Assembly (NCBI RefSeq): GCF_025947145.1
Contig: NZ_CP109999.1
Coordinates: forward strand, 2,232,001-2,296,000
DNA length: 64,000 bases
Reading direction: 5' to 3'
DNA from: Flavobacterium sp. N1994
GTDB taxonomy: Bacteria; Bacteroidota; Bacteroidia; Flavobacteriales; Flavobacteriaceae
Of the stretch, positions 1-8,445 are shown one piece after another. The notes under the pieces were generated by a model. That model searched no databases. It was not told the origin of the DNA and was given only the letters and a program-made list of their open reading frames with translations. Position numbers and translations under genes: made by a program. The first letter of the stretch is position 1. Each line of letters begins with the position of its first letter.

Positions 1-184
1 CATTACCCTTGATGAAAATGAAAAAATAATCTATGATTATCTTCAAAAGAACGGAAAACAATTATTGGATATTATTGCTCTTGAATGCCAATTCCCTATT
101 TTCAGAATTTCATCACTTTTATTAAACATGGAATTAAAGGGCGTGGTTAGACCTTTGCCAGGTAAATTATTTGAGGCTGTTTAA
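1..184 (+). CDS. dprA: DNA-processing protein DprA, C-terminal fragment
   Basis: Only the last 60 codons are inside the window; the reading frame enters at base 2 and stops with TAA at 182-184. The peptide has the look of the winged-helix domain that ends DprA/Smf proteins: an acidic start (LDENEKIIYDYL), a central hydrophobic helix and the closing LLNMELKGVVRPLPGKLFE. DprA loads RecA onto incoming single-stranded DNA during natural transformation. The gene is convergent with trpS, two bases beyond its stop. The call rests on this short tail only, so the rest of the protein cannot be judged. Confidence 0.8.
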   Translation, partial: ITLDENEKIIYDYLQKNGKQLLDIIALECQFPIFRISSLLLNMELKGVVRPLPGKLFEAV

Positions 185-186
185 AT

Positions 187-1164
187 TTACTCAAATCCCA
201 ATTTTGTTCTGACTTTCTGCAAAACACCATTAGCAATTGTTCCTGCTTTTGTTGCTCCTTGTTTAAGTAGGGCATCAACTTCTGGAAGGTTACTCATGTA
301 GTAATTGTATTTCTCTCTTTCTGTTTTGAAATTAGCGATGATTAACTCAAACAATTCTTGTTTGGCATGACCATAACCAAAATCTCGGTTGATATTGGCA
401 TATTTAGTTCTCATTTCAGCGATTTGATCTGAATTGGCAATCAATTTATAAAGACCAAATATTTTACAAGTATCTGGATTTTTAGGTTCTTCCAATGGAG
501 TACTATCCGTTTCTATACTCATGATTTGCTTACGCAAAGCTTTATCCTCAAGGAAAATATTGATGATGTTTCCACGAGATTTACTCATTTTTTGACCATC
601 GGTTCCTGGAACATACATAGTATCTTCTTGAATTTTTGCCTCAGGAATGACAAAGGTTTCTCCCATTTGATGATTAAAACGAGAAGCCACATCACGGGTG
701 ATTTCGATGTGTTGCAATTGGTCTTTACCAACAGGAACAAAATTGGCATCATATAGTAAAATATCAGCAGCCATAAGCATTGGATAGGAAAAGAGACCCG
801 CATTTACATCTTCTAATCTATCGGCTTTATCTTTGAAGGAATGCGCTAGAGTCAAACGTTGAAAAGGGAAAAAGCAGCTCAAATACCAAGACAATTCAGC
901 CGTTTGAGGCACATCGCTCTGACGATAAAAAATTACTTTATTAACATCTAACCCGCAAGCTAGCCAAACCGCTGCAGTGCTATAGGTGTTTTGACGAAGT
1001 TCATCACCGTTTTTTATTTGTGTAATCGAATGTAAATCAGCAATAAAAAGAAATGATTCGTTTGTTGGATTTTGAGATAGTTTTATGGCAGGTATAATTG
1101 CACCCAATAGATTTCCTAAATGAGGCGTTCCTGTGCTTTGAATTCCGGTTAATATTTTTGACAT
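187..1164 (-). CDS. trpS: Tryptophanyl-tRNA synthetase
   Basis: A 325-residue class I aminoacyl-tRNA synthetase that charges tRNA-Trp in the cytoplasm. The HIGH-type signature appears as PHLGN at residues 14-18 and the KMSKS loop is exact at residues 192-196 (KMSKSRGN); overall length fits bacterial TrpS. An open frame continues 25 codons upstream to 1239, but the ATG at 1164 puts the conserved start MSKILTGIQSTG first, and a TAACTTTG promoter element lies just upstream at 1192-1185, inside the longer frame. It is divergent from the acyltransferase at 1238 and convergent with dprA. Confidence 0.97.
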   Translation of the reverse strand: MSKILTGIQSTGTPHLGNLLGAIIPAIKLSQNPTNESFLFIADLHSITQIKNGDELRQNTYSTAAVWLACGLDVNKVIFYRQSDVPQTAELSWYLSCFFPFQRLTLAHSFKDKADRLEDVNAGLFSYPMLMAADILLYDANFVPVGKDQLQHIEITRDVASRFNHQMGETFVIPEAKIQEDTMYVPGTDGQKMSKSRGNIINIFLEDKALRKQIMSIETDSTPLEEPKNPDTCKIFGLYKLIANSDQIAEMRTKYANINRDFGYGHAKQELFELIIANFKTEREKYNYYMSNLPEVDALLKQGATKAGTIANGVLQKVRTKLGFE

Positions 1165-1184
1165 TTTCAACTTTTTTCTAATCG

Positions 1185-1192
1185 CAAAGTTA
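1185..1192 (-). promoter_or_regulatory. Candidate -7 box of trpS
   Basis: On the minus strand the bases read TAACTTTG, matching the Bacteroidota -7 consensus TAnnTTTG. Transcription would begin near 1178, about 14 bases before the trpS ATG. No good -33 TTTG is seen at the usual 19-base distance, so this is a moderate call. Confidence 0.45.
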
Positions 1193-1237
1193 AACCTTTG
1201 TATTAAAAATTGCATCCCTTTCATTACATTTGACAAC

Positions 1238-1978
1238 ATGAGAGTATTAAAAATTGTTTTTTGGACATTGTATCGTATTTGGTTTTACGTTTTGATGGCG
1301 ATTCCAATACTTATTATGTTTCCTTTTTTAGTTATTTCCATACTCAAAGAAACATGGTATCCTTACTTTTTTGCGATGGCTAGAATTTGGGCTAAAGTCA
1401 TATTGTTTGGCATGGGGTTTTACCCCAAAGTGGAAACAGAAGAAGAAATTAAAGAAGGCGAAAGTTATATGTTTGTCTCCAATCATACTTCTATGACAGA
1501 TATTATGTTGATGCTTTCGGTGGTTAAAAATCCATTTGTTTTTGTGGGTAAAAAAGAGTTGGCCAAAATTCCTCTTTTTGGATTTTTTTATAAAAGAACT
1601 TGCATCTTGGTCGACAGAAGCAGTTCAAAAAGCCGTATGGAGGTTTTTGAAAGGGCTCAAAAAAGATTAAATCAAGGATTCAGTATTTGTATTTTTCCAG
1701 AAGGAGGAGTTCCTGATGATGAATCAATTGTGTTGAGTGAATTTAAAGATGGTGCTTTCCGATTAGCTCTTGATCATCAAATACCAATTGTTCCAATAAC
1801 TTTCGCGGATAATAAAAAACGGTTTTCTTATACTTTTTTTAGCGGAAGTCCTGGACAAATGAGAGTAAAAATCCATCATTTTTTTGACACCAAGAATCAA
1901 AATCCTGATTATAAAAAAACACTCAAAGAGAACGTAAGGCAGGTTATTTTGAAACAACTTCAAAAGTTCAACCCATAA
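1238..1978 (+). CDS. 1-acyl-sn-glycerol-3-phosphate acyltransferase family protein
   Basis: A 246-residue PlsC-type membrane acyltransferase, expected to transfer an acyl chain to lysophosphatidic acid or a related lipid at the inner membrane. Visible: a hydrophobic N-terminal segment (about residues 8-35), the HX4D catalytic motif in NHTSMTD near residue 82, and the second acceptor-binding motif FPEGG near 155. Length is normal. A perfect terminator hairpin follows directly. A second paralogue of the family lies at 6018. A TAnnTTTG match sits only six bases before the ATG, which would leave almost no leader, so its role is doubtful. Confidence 0.9.
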   Translation: MRVLKIVFWTLYRIWFYVLMAIPILIMFPFLVISILKETWYPYFFAMARIWAKVILFGMGFYPKVETEEEIKEGESYMFVSNHTSMTDIMLMLSVVKNPFVFVGKKELAKIPLFGFFYKRTCILVDRSSSKSRMEVFERAQKRLNQGFSICIFPEGGVPDDESIVLSEFKDGAFRLALDHQIPIVPITFADNKKRFSYTFFSGSPGQMRVKIHHFFDTKNQNPDYKKTLKENVRQVILKQLQKFNP

Positions 1979-1980
1979 AA

Positions 1981-2009
1981 AAAAGAGTCTCGAATTTTGA
2001 GACTCTTTT
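1981..2009. terminator. Bidirectional Rho-independent terminator
   Basis: A perfect 11-bp stem (AAAAGAGTCTC / GAGACTCTTTT) with a 7-base loop begins three bases after the acyltransferase stop. A- and T-tracts on both sides make it usable for the rightward acyltransferase and for the leftward barrel gene ending at 2063. Confidence 0.9.
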
Positions 2010-2062
2010 CTGTTATTACTCGAAAGCAATAACCCCTTTAACTAATTTTAAAACTAACCTAA

Positions 2063-3646
2063 CTAGAATCGGTAGCTAATTCCGCTGTAAATCCCAAAGA
2101 GATAAGGTTTGAAATTACCGGCGTTTGAGCTGAATGTGTTTAACTGATATTTCACAGTTGGTTCAATATTGAATTCAAAAGATTTCATAAAAGTATATTT
2201 TAGTCCTAATCCAAGATTGGTGCTAAAATGGATATCATTTAAATTATTGGCTTGACCAAGAACGGTATCTCTATCGTCTGATAGAAGCGTTAACCTATTT
2301 TCTTGAAGAAAAAGGGTGCTAAAACCACCAATAATTTTGAAGCCAAATTTTTTATCCAAAATGGCGTAAGTCATTTCTACTGGCATTTCTATATAACCTA
2401 TTTCTTGTTTAAGAGAACCTTTATTTTCGTGTACAAATGAATTTTCAAAAGGTAATAATCCCGTTTCCGAAGCTGTATTAATAATAGTATTAGCGTCACT
2501 TTGTACATGTATCATAGCGCTTGATGACGTAGGGGTAACATTAGTAAGCATTTTGGCTTGAATACCAGTAAAGAAAACAATATCATTGGTATTGTAATTC
2601 ATTTTGAGTTTATTCAGACCTGTTCGGATTGAAAACTTTGAATTTACAGCATAACTTACACCAATACCAAAACCAACATTGGTGTTGTAGGATTTAGAAT
2701 TTTTAGAAAGTGTAGAATCAATAGGTGAGCCATTGGAAACAGAACCTAAAAAAATAGGGGCAACATTTGAGGTTAATTGCCACCTATTTCTTTTAGATTC
2801 CTGCTTTACTTTGCTTTCTTTTTCATTAAGCAATTCTTCCAACACATTGTTAGCAACACTGTTTTTCTTTACAGTGTCGTTTACTTTCTTTTCAATTTCT
2901 TTTGTTGCAATTTTTGAGATATTATTTTCTTTTAAATCATCAAGATTGATGGGTGCTTTTTTAATTGATTCTTTATTTTCTTCTTTGTTTTTGTTTACAG
3001 AAGCTTCTGTTTGAACTATTTGATTCTCTTGCTTGCTATTGTTTATGTCTTTCTCAGCAATTGATTGTTTGCGGTTTTTTGTATTATGCGCTATTTCTTG
3101 ATTGTAATTTTTTTCAAAAACAGATTTACTTGCTGGAATTTTATGTTGATTAGAATTGAATTTGTTTTTCAAAGAACGATCATTTGACATTCCTCCTTCT
3201 GCGACACTAGAAGTTGAATAGGGAACTGTTTTTTTAATAGTCTTTTTTTCTTCAGAAACGGTATTCTTTTTAATGTCGCCAGAAGACTCGTTGGACGAAT
3301 TTTGTACTGTAGGATTTGAATTAAGGTTAGATGAATTACTTTTTAATTCATCAGGTTGGGTTTTTTCTTTTTCAATATTTTGTGGGTTACTTGGATTAGA
3401 ATTTTTTCCATTTACAAGAGGGTTTTCCGTTTTAATTTCACCAGAAGAGAATGATTTCGAAAGCAAGAAACCAAGTAATAAAATTGCTGCTACTCCAGAT
3501 AATTTCCACCAAAAAGGAATAACTCTTCTTCGTTTTTTTTCATCGAGTTTTGCTTCAATGTTTGCCCAAACCTCTTCAGAAGGATTGGCTTCAAAATCTT
3601 TGAATTTCTCTTGAAATAATCTATCTATATTTTTTCTTTCACTCAT
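2063..3646 (-). CDS. Putative anti-sigma-like membrane protein with outer-membrane beta-barrel domain
   Basis: A 527-residue protein of unusual build. Residues 1-43 are charged and cytosolic-looking, with the EEVWANIEAKL pattern common in proteins paired with flavobacterial ECF sigma factors. Residues about 44-64 form one transmembrane helix. Residues about 65-290 are a Ser/Asn/Lys/Glu-rich disordered stretch. Residues about 291-527 alternate like an outer-membrane beta-barrel and end in the terminal Phe typical of barrel substrates. The start overlaps the sigma factor stop by four bases (ATGA), implying coupled translation. An anti-sigma role is inferred from position and layout; the barrel call is from pattern only. 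Confidence 0.72.
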   Translation of the reverse strand: MSERKNIDRLFQEKFKDFEANPSEEVWANIEAKLDEKKRRRVIPFWWKLSGVAAILLLGFLLSKSFSSGEIKTENPLVNGKNSNPSNPQNIEKEKTQPDELKSNSSNLNSNPTVQNSSNESSGDIKKNTVSEEKKTIKKTVPYSTSSVAEGGMSNDRSLKNKFNSNQHKIPASKSVFEKNYNQEIAHNTKNRKQSIAEKDINNSKQENQIVQTEASVNKNKEENKESIKKAPINLDDLKENNISKIATKEIEKKVNDTVKKNSVANNVLEELLNEKESKVKQESKRNRWQLTSNVAPIFLGSVSNGSPIDSTLSKNSKSYNTNVGFGIGVSYAVNSKFSIRTGLNKLKMNYNTNDIVFFTGIQAKMLTNVTPTSSSAMIHVQSDANTIINTASETGLLPFENSFVHENKGSLKQEIGYIEMPVEMTYAILDKKFGFKIIGGFSTLFLQENRLTLLSDDRDTVLGQANNLNDIHFSTNLGLGLKYTFMKSFEFNIEPTVKYQLNTFSSNAGNFKPYLFGIYSGISYRF

Positions 3647-4194
3647 TTTGCAGAAGGAAATCTTTCGTGTTCTTCGTTTTTATAGTGTTCTATTTTTTCT
3701 TTTAAAATCATTTTAGCTCGAAACAAATTTGATTTTGAGGTGCCAATATTGATGGATAGCATTTCAGCAATTTCAGCATGCGAATAATCATCGATAACAT
3801 AAAGGTTAAAAACCAACCGGTAACGATCGGGTAATTCCTGAATAATTTTTAACAAATAATCAAGCGATATTTCGTCGTTGTCAATTTCTATTTCAAACTC
3901 TTCTGTTACGTCTTCATTAACCAAGCTTAAAAAGGATTGATTTCTATAGTGTTGTAAAACATTATTAATCATCACGCGTTTTAACCAGCCGTCGAAAGAA
4001 CCTTTAAAAGAGTATTGTTCAATTTTATTAAAAATCAAAATAAAACCATCTTGTAAATTGTCTTGAGCCTCAGTATAATTGCGTGAATATTTTAAGCATA
4101 CGGCAAACAGTTTTGGCGAGTATAATCGGTATAACTGTTCTTGTGCTTTTCTATCCTTATTTTTGCAATCATTAATGAGTTGATTTAAATCCAA
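3643..4194 (-). CDS. ECF-type RNA polymerase sigma factor (sigma-70 family)
   Basis: A 183-residue two-domain sigma factor. The sigma-2 region spans about residues 20-90 (YSPKLFAVCLKY, then GWLKRVMINNVLQHYR), and the sigma-4 helix-turn-helix about 120-170 (LPDRYRLVFNLYVIDDYSHAEIAE). Region 3 is absent, as expected for ECF factors. It would direct RNA polymerase to a small regulon. It lies between a lipoprotein gene 21 bases upstream and a membrane/barrel protein overlapping its 3' end, suggesting a cell-envelope signalling operon. The target promoters are not evident. Confidence 0.92.
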   Translation of the reverse strand: MDLNQLINDCKNKDRKAQEQLYRLYSPKLFAVCLKYSRNYTEAQDNLQDGFILIFNKIEQYSFKGSFDGWLKRVMINNVLQHYRNQSFLSLVNEDVTEEFEIEIDNDEISLDYLLKIIQELPDRYRLVFNLYVIDDYSHAEIAEMLSINIGTSKSNLFRAKMILKEKIEHYKNEEHERFPSAK

Positions 4195-4215
4195 TTTTCA
4201 AAAATTGATCGTTAT

Positions 4216-4632
4216 TTAATTTGTCACGGGCACTTCATATTGTAAAAAAATAGCTTGACCGTTAGCATCTTGACCTTGGTAAAATTTAAAAATATACGAA
4301 CCATTACTAGTTACATAAAAATTAAAAGTGTAATCTGCAACCGCATCAGCAGTACTCAATTCATGACAATCGCTTCTTTGTGCTACGGCATTTTCAATGG
4401 CAACAGTTCTTACATTTAAATCTTTATCATAATACAACGAACTAAAGGAATAACAAGACGTTGGTTTTGTGTAATGAACCTTTATTGGATAAGTTTGACC
4501 TAAAATAAAATGGTCTGGAATATCAACACTTTCTATCGGTCGTAATTCGAATAAATAATTTGTGTCACTGTCTGGGGTACAAGAATTAAATAAAAAAAAT
4601 AGAGCTAAAAGAGATAGTATTCTTTTACTCAT
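4216..4632 (-). CDS. Hypothetical lipoprotein
   Basis: A 138-residue exported protein of unknown function. Starting at ATG 4632 gives a short basic N-terminus, a hydrophobic stretch (ILSLLALFFLF) and a lipobox NSC, so Cys18 should be lipidated; the longer frame to 4674 would bury the signal and was not used. The mature part is beta-rich with three further cysteines in the middle (TSCYSF and RSDCHE), possibly a disulfide. It is the first gene of the apparent operon with the ECF sigma factor, so it may take part in sensing. No family was recognised. Confidence 0.75.
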   Translation of the reverse strand: MSKRILSLLALFFLFNSCTPDSDTNYLFELRPIESVDIPDHFILGQTYPIKVHYTKPTSCYSFSSLYYDKDLNVRTVAIENAVAQRSDCHELSTADAVADYTFNFYVTSNGSYIFKFYQGQDANGQAIFLQYEVPVTN

Positions 4633-4738
4633 TGTATAATATTTTTTTTGGTATTCGTGAATCTGCGATTTCATGATTATAATTGATTTTGCTGTTAGGA
4701 TGTAATTTTAAAAAAATGGTTGCGTTAAGGTAATAAAA

Positions 4739-4760
4739 AAACCCGAAAATTTTCGGGTTT
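4739..4760 (-). terminator. Terminator of recA
   Basis: A perfect 22-base palindrome with arms AAACCCGAAAA and TTTTCGGGTTT begins just past the recA stop at 4767. A run of A on the plus strand at 4735-4741 supplies the U-tract for leftward transcripts. Confidence 0.88.
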
Positions 4761-4766
4761 GTAGTG

Positions 4767-5771
4767 TTAAGCATTGTTCTCTTTGATGAGGTCTTTTATT
4801 TTTTGTTCTAATTCGTCGGCTAATTCTGGATTATCTTTGATTAAAACTTTGACCGCATCCCGACCTTGACCTAATTTAGTGTCGCCATAGCTGAACCATG
4901 ATCCCGCTTTTTTGATAATTTCAAATTCAACGGCTAAATCTAGAATTTCACCAGTTTTAGAAACTCCTTCGCCATACATTATATCGAATTCAGCAGTTTT
5001 GAACGGTGGAGCTACTTTGTTTTTTACCACTTTCACTTTGGTTCTGTTTCCTATTACATTTTCACCATCTTTAATTTGAGAGGAACGGCGAATATCCAAA
5101 CGGACAGATGCATAAAATTTTAAAGCATTTCCTCCAGTTGTAGTTTCTGGATTCCCAAACATAACTCCGATTTTCTCTCTCAATTGGTTAATGAAGAAAA
5201 CAGTACAGTTAGTTTTACTAATAGTTCCAGTTAATTTTCTCAAAGCTTGAGACATCAAACGAGCATGTAATCCCATTTTGGAATCACCCATTTCTCCTTC
5301 TATTTCACTTTTTGGCGTTAAGGCAGCAACCGAGTCAATTACTACAATATCAATAGCTCCAGAGCGAATTAGGTTTTCGGCAATTTCTAGAGCTTGTTCT
5401 CCATTATCAGGTTGTGAAATGATCAAGTTTTCAATATCTACCCCTAATTTCTCAGCATAGTTTCTATCAAAAGCATGCTCAGCATCAATGAATGCAGCAA
5501 TACCTCCCGCTTTTTGCGCTTCGGCAATGGCGTGTAAAGTTAAAGTTGTTTTTCCTGAAGATTCAGGCCCATATATTTCAATCACTCTACCTTTTGGATA
5601 ACCATTTACCCCTAAAGCTAAATCTAAACCAAGAGATCCAGAAGGAATTACTTCAACTTCTTCTACGGCTTTGTCTCCCATTTTCATGACAGTTCCTTTT
5701 CCGTAAGCTTTGTCTAATTTATCGAGTGTTAGTTGTAATGCTTTTAATTTGGCTTCTTTTTCTGAACTCAT
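4767..5771 (-). CDS. recA: Recombinase RecA
   Basis: A 334-residue DNA strand-exchange ATPase for homologous recombination and SOS activation. The Walker A motif GPESSGKT is at residues 68-75, followed by the Walker B region ([10 protein letters not shown]) and the DNA-binding loop region with QALRKLT. Length and start ([13 protein letters not shown]) fit the family. The gene appears monocistronic: its own terminator follows and a 246-base intergenic stretch precedes the next gene. No convincing TAnnTTTG box or SOS operator was seen upstream. Confidence 0.98.
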   Translation of the reverse strand: MSSEKEAKLKALQLTLDKLDKAYGKGTVMKMGDKAVEEVEVIPSGSLGLDLALGVNGYPKGRVIEIYGPESSGKTTLTLHAIAEAQKAGGIAAFIDAEHAFDRNYAEKLGVDIENLIISQPDNGEQALEIAENLIRSGAIDIVVIDSVAALTPKSEIEGEMGDSKMGLHARLMSQALRKLTGTISKTNCTVFFINQLREKIGVMFGNPETTTGGNALKFYASVRLDIRRSSQIKDGENVIGNRTKVKVVKNKVAPPFKTAEFDIMYGEGVSKTGEILDLAVEFEIIKKAGSWFSYGDTKLGQGRDAVKVLIKDNPELADELEQKIKDLIKENNA

Positions 5772-5991
5772 TTTTTATAAATTTTGTGGCATAAAAATAA
5801 TGCTTTTTTTGATGTTATAGGATACAAAGTAGAGGAGTTTTGAACAAAATATTTTATTCTTTAAAATCTAAATTATTTTAATTTTAAAGATAGATAAGTT
5901 TGATTTTATATAGGTACACAAAAAGTGTATGTTTTAATATAACTTCAAATGTTTTTTGTTTCTTTTTTACATTTGATCCTTTGAATTTACT

Positions 5992-5999
5992 TATTTTTG
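5992..5999 (+). promoter_or_regulatory. Candidate -7 box of the acyltransferase-desaturase operon
   Basis: TATTTTTG matches TAnnTTTG and lies 18 bases before the ATG at 6018. A TTTG at 5972-5975 could be the -33 element, but the spacer is 16 rather than about 19 bases. The rest of the 246-base gap between recA and this gene is AT-rich with nothing else recognised. Confidence 0.45.
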
Positions 6000-6017
6000 A
6001 CCTCTATTCTTACTGTT

Positions 6018-6752
6018 ATGGAAAAACTTATTTCGTACCCTATTTCCGTTTTGTACTATCTGTGTTTCGGATTGACATTAGTTATTTTCCATCCTATTCA
6101 ATGGGTTTGTTTCAATGTTTTTGGATATCAGGCTCACAAAAAGAGTGTCGATTATTTGAATTTCTTTTTGACAAAATGTACTAACATTCTTGGAACAAGG
6201 TATACTTTTGAAAACAGAGACACCATACCAAAAAATGTACCTATAATTTTTGTGGCGAATCATCAAAGTTTGTATGATATCGTTGGAATTATTTGGTATT
6301 TGAGACGTTTTCATGCCAAATTTGTTAGTAAAAAAGAATTAGGAAAAGGTATCCCAAGTGTTTCCTATAACCTCAGACATGGTGGTTCTATTTTAATTGA
6401 TAGAAAAGACCCAAAACAAGCTATTCCATTGATTAAAGGGCTATCAGAATATATAGAAAAACACAACCGTTCAGCAGTCATTTTCCCAGAAGGGACAAGA
6501 AGCAAAAATGGTAAACCAAAAGAATTTGCTCAAAGTGGACTAAAAATCTTATGCAAATACGCTCCATCAGCATATGTTGTCCCAATTACTATTAATAATT
6601 CGTGGAAAATGGTTAAATTTGGCCCTTTTCCAATGGGTTTGGGAAATCATTTGCAATTTATAATTCATGAAGCCATTCCAGTAAGCGAATATTCATTTGA
6701 AGAAATAATGGAGAGAACAGAAAAAGCAGTAACCCAATCTATTAAAATTTAA
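6018..6752 (+). CDS. 1-acyl-sn-glycerol-3-phosphate acyltransferase (PlsC family)
   Basis: A 244-residue membrane acyltransferase of glycerophospholipid synthesis. An N-terminal hydrophobic segment (about residues 8-35) precedes NHQSLYD, the HX4D catalytic motif, near residue 80, and FPEGTRSKNG near 155. The frame opens at a TTG (5997), but that TTG is part of a TATTTTTG promoter element, so the ATG at 6018 (MEKLISYP) is chosen. It is followed after 10 bases by an acyl-ACP desaturase, which suggests a small membrane-lipid operon. It is more canonical than the paralogue at 1238. Confidence 0.92.
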   Translation: MEKLISYPISVLYYLCFGLTLVIFHPIQWVCFNVFGYQAHKKSVDYLNFFLTKCTNILGTRYTFENRDTIPKNVPIIFVANHQSLYDIVGIIWYLRRFHAKFVSKKELGKGIPSVSYNLRHGGSILIDRKDPKQAIPLIKGLSEYIEKHNRSAVIFPEGTRSKNGKPKEFAQSGLKILCKYAPSAYVVPITINNSWKMVKFGPFPMGLGNHLQFIIHEAIPVSEYSFEEIMERTEKAVTQSIKI

Positions 6753-6762
6753 TTTAGATATA

Positions 6763-7752
6763 ATGTCAATAAAAAATATACGTCTAGAAGTGATGCAGTT
6801 TCTAGAAAATAAAGTAGAAGGCTTCATTGACGAGTTTTTGATTCCTGTTGATAAAATTTGGCAACCATCAGACCTAATTCCAGATGCTCAAAGTGAAACT
6901 TTTTTTGAAGAGGTTAAGGAACTACAAGAAATTGCCAAAGATATACCCTATGATTTTTGGGTGGCTATGGTTGGTGATACGATAACAGAAGAAGCTCTTC
7001 CTACCTATGAATCATGGCTTATGGAAGTTGAAGGTGTTGATAACGATGGTAGAAACGCTTGGTCTAAATGGGTTCGCCATTGGACTGGTGAAGAAAATCG
7101 CCATGGAGATTTATTAAACAAATATCTTTACCTATCAGGAAGAATTAACATGCGTGAAGTTGAAATTACAACACAACATTTAATCAATGATGGTTTTGAT
7201 ATCGGCACCGGTAAAGATCCCTACAAGAATTTTGTGTATACTAGCTTTCAAGAACTAGCAACTTACGTTTCACACAATAGAGTGTCGCAATTAGCCAAAG
7301 AGTATGGCGATAAAAAATTAGCCAAAGCTTGTAAATTAATTGCAGGAGATGAAATGCGTCATCACACAGCTTACAGCGAATTTGTAAATGAAATTTTTAA
7401 GGTTGATCCTTCAGAAATGATGTTGGCGTTTCAATATATGATGAAGCAAAAAATAACTATGCCAGCTCATTTCTTGAGAGAATCTGGGGAAAAAATCGGC
7501 AAAGCATTTGAAGAATTTTCCAATTCAGCTCAAAAACTTGGGGTTTATACTGCCAATGATTATGTGGATATTCTTCAAAAATTGATTGACAAATGGGAAA
7601 TAGACAAAATAGGCGGACTTACAGACGAAGCTGAAAAAGCTAGAGATTATTTGATGAAATTACCAGCTCGAATGGCAAAAGTTTCTGAGCGATTGGTATT
7701 GCCAGATGAGACTTATGTTTTTAAATGGGTACAACCTGCTTTGATAAAATAA
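6763..7752 (+). CDS. Acyl-ACP desaturase
   Basis: A 329-residue soluble di-iron desaturase of the plant stearoyl-ACP desaturase (FAB2) type, which introduces a double bond into acyl-ACP using O2 and reduced ferredoxin. Both iron-ligand motifs are intact: EENRHG near residue 110 and DEMRHH near 201, with further Glu ligands in FWVAMVGDTITEEALPTY. It starts 10 bases after the acyltransferase and ends in a terminator, so desaturation and incorporation of fatty acids are probably co-expressed. Electron donors are not adjacent. Confidence 0.94.
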   Translation: MSIKNIRLEVMQFLENKVEGFIDEFLIPVDKIWQPSDLIPDAQSETFFEEVKELQEIAKDIPYDFWVAMVGDTITEEALPTYESWLMEVEGVDNDGRNAWSKWVRHWTGEENRHGDLLNKYLYLSGRINMREVEITTQHLINDGFDIGTGKDPYKNFVYTSFQELATYVSHNRVSQLAKEYGDKKLAKACKLIAGDEMRHHTAYSEFVNEIFKVDPSEMMLAFQYMMKQKITMPAHFLRESGEKIGKAFEEFSNSAQKLGVYTANDYVDILQKLIDKWEIDKIGGLTDEAEKARDYLMKLPARMAKVSERLVLPDETYVFKWVQPALIK

Positions 7753-7757
7753 CATAG

Positions 7758-7785
7758 AAATCCTTTCATTTTGAAGGGATTTTTT
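7758..7785 (+). terminator. Terminator of the desaturase
   Basis: AAATCCTTTC pairs with GAAGGGATTT (one G-U pair) around a 5-base loop, followed by a T-run. It begins six bases after the desaturase stop and overlaps the apparent 5' extension of the next reading frame, one reason for choosing a later start there. Confidence 0.75.
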
Positions 7786-7797
7786 AATTCTGAAATA

Positions 7798-8442
7798 ATG
7801 ACTTTACTAGATAAAACGAAACTTTTTGTAAAACAAGAATTAGAAAATGCCGAAGGAGGCCATGACTGGTTTCACATCGAACGCGTTTACAAGAATTCGC
7901 TTTTAATTGCCCAAAATGAAGAGTGTAATTTGGAGGTTGTTCAATTAGGTGCCCTACTTCATGATATTGCAGATGCAAAATTTCATGATGGGGATGAAAC
8001 CATTGGTCCTAAGATTGCCCGAACTTTTTTAGAGAATGAAAATGTTAATGAAACCACTATTCAGCATGTGATTAATATCATCGAAAACATTTCGTTCAAA
8101 GGCGGAAATTTCGAAAAGAAATTTAATTCCAAAGAATTAGAAATTGTTCAAGATGCAGATCGATTGGATGCTCTTGGAGCTATCGGAATTGCTAGAACAT
8201 TCAATTATGGCGGATTTAAAAACCGCGCATTATACAATCCTGAAATTGTGCCAAATTTGAATATGACCAGGGAAGAATACAAAAATTCGGAAGCACCAAC
8301 CTTGAATCATTTCTCCGAAAAACTTCTTTTGTTAAAAGATAAAATGAATACCGAAACTGGAAAAAAAATTGCACTAGAACGTCATCTATATATGGAAAAT
8401 TTCCTTTCGCAGTTTTATGCGGAGTGGGATGGGGAACGATAA
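7798..8442 (+). CDS. HD domain-containing phosphohydrolase
   Basis: A 214-residue soluble metal-dependent hydrolase of the HD superfamily, YedJ-like. The ligand set is visible: H in GGHDWFHIERV near residue 21, the HD pair in LGALLHDIADAKF near 53, and a later Asp in VQDADRLDALGA near 120. The substrate is unknown; relatives hydrolyse nucleotides or phosphate esters. ATG 7798 is preferred over 7771 because the nine extra residues are encoded by the terminator of the preceding gene. It is convergent with the enoyl-CoA hydratase gene, three bases away, with no terminator between. Confidence 0.85.
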   Translation: MTLLDKTKLFVKQELENAEGGHDWFHIERVYKNSLLIAQNEECNLEVVQLGALLHDIADAKFHDGDETIGPKIARTFLENENVNETTIQHVINIIENISFKGGNFEKKFNSKELEIVQDADRLDALGAIGIARTFNYGGFKNRALYNPEIVPNLNMTREEYKNSEAPTLNHFSEKLLLLKDKMNTETGKKIALERHLYMENFLSQFYAEWDGER

Positions 8443-8445
8443 AAT

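Noticed and set aside
1225..1232. TACATTTG as promoter of the acyltransferase at 1238
   Set aside because: It would place the transcription start on the ATG itself, and no -33 element fits; probably chance.
1165..1239. Extended N-terminus of TrpS
   Set aside because: The 25 extra residues do not fit the family and contain the predicted promoter; ATG 1164 gives the canonical beginning.
5772..6017. Possible RNA gene or operator between recA and the acyltransferase
   Set aside because: Only AT-rich sequence without stable stems or a recognisable SOS box; nothing can be supported beyond the -7 box at 5992.
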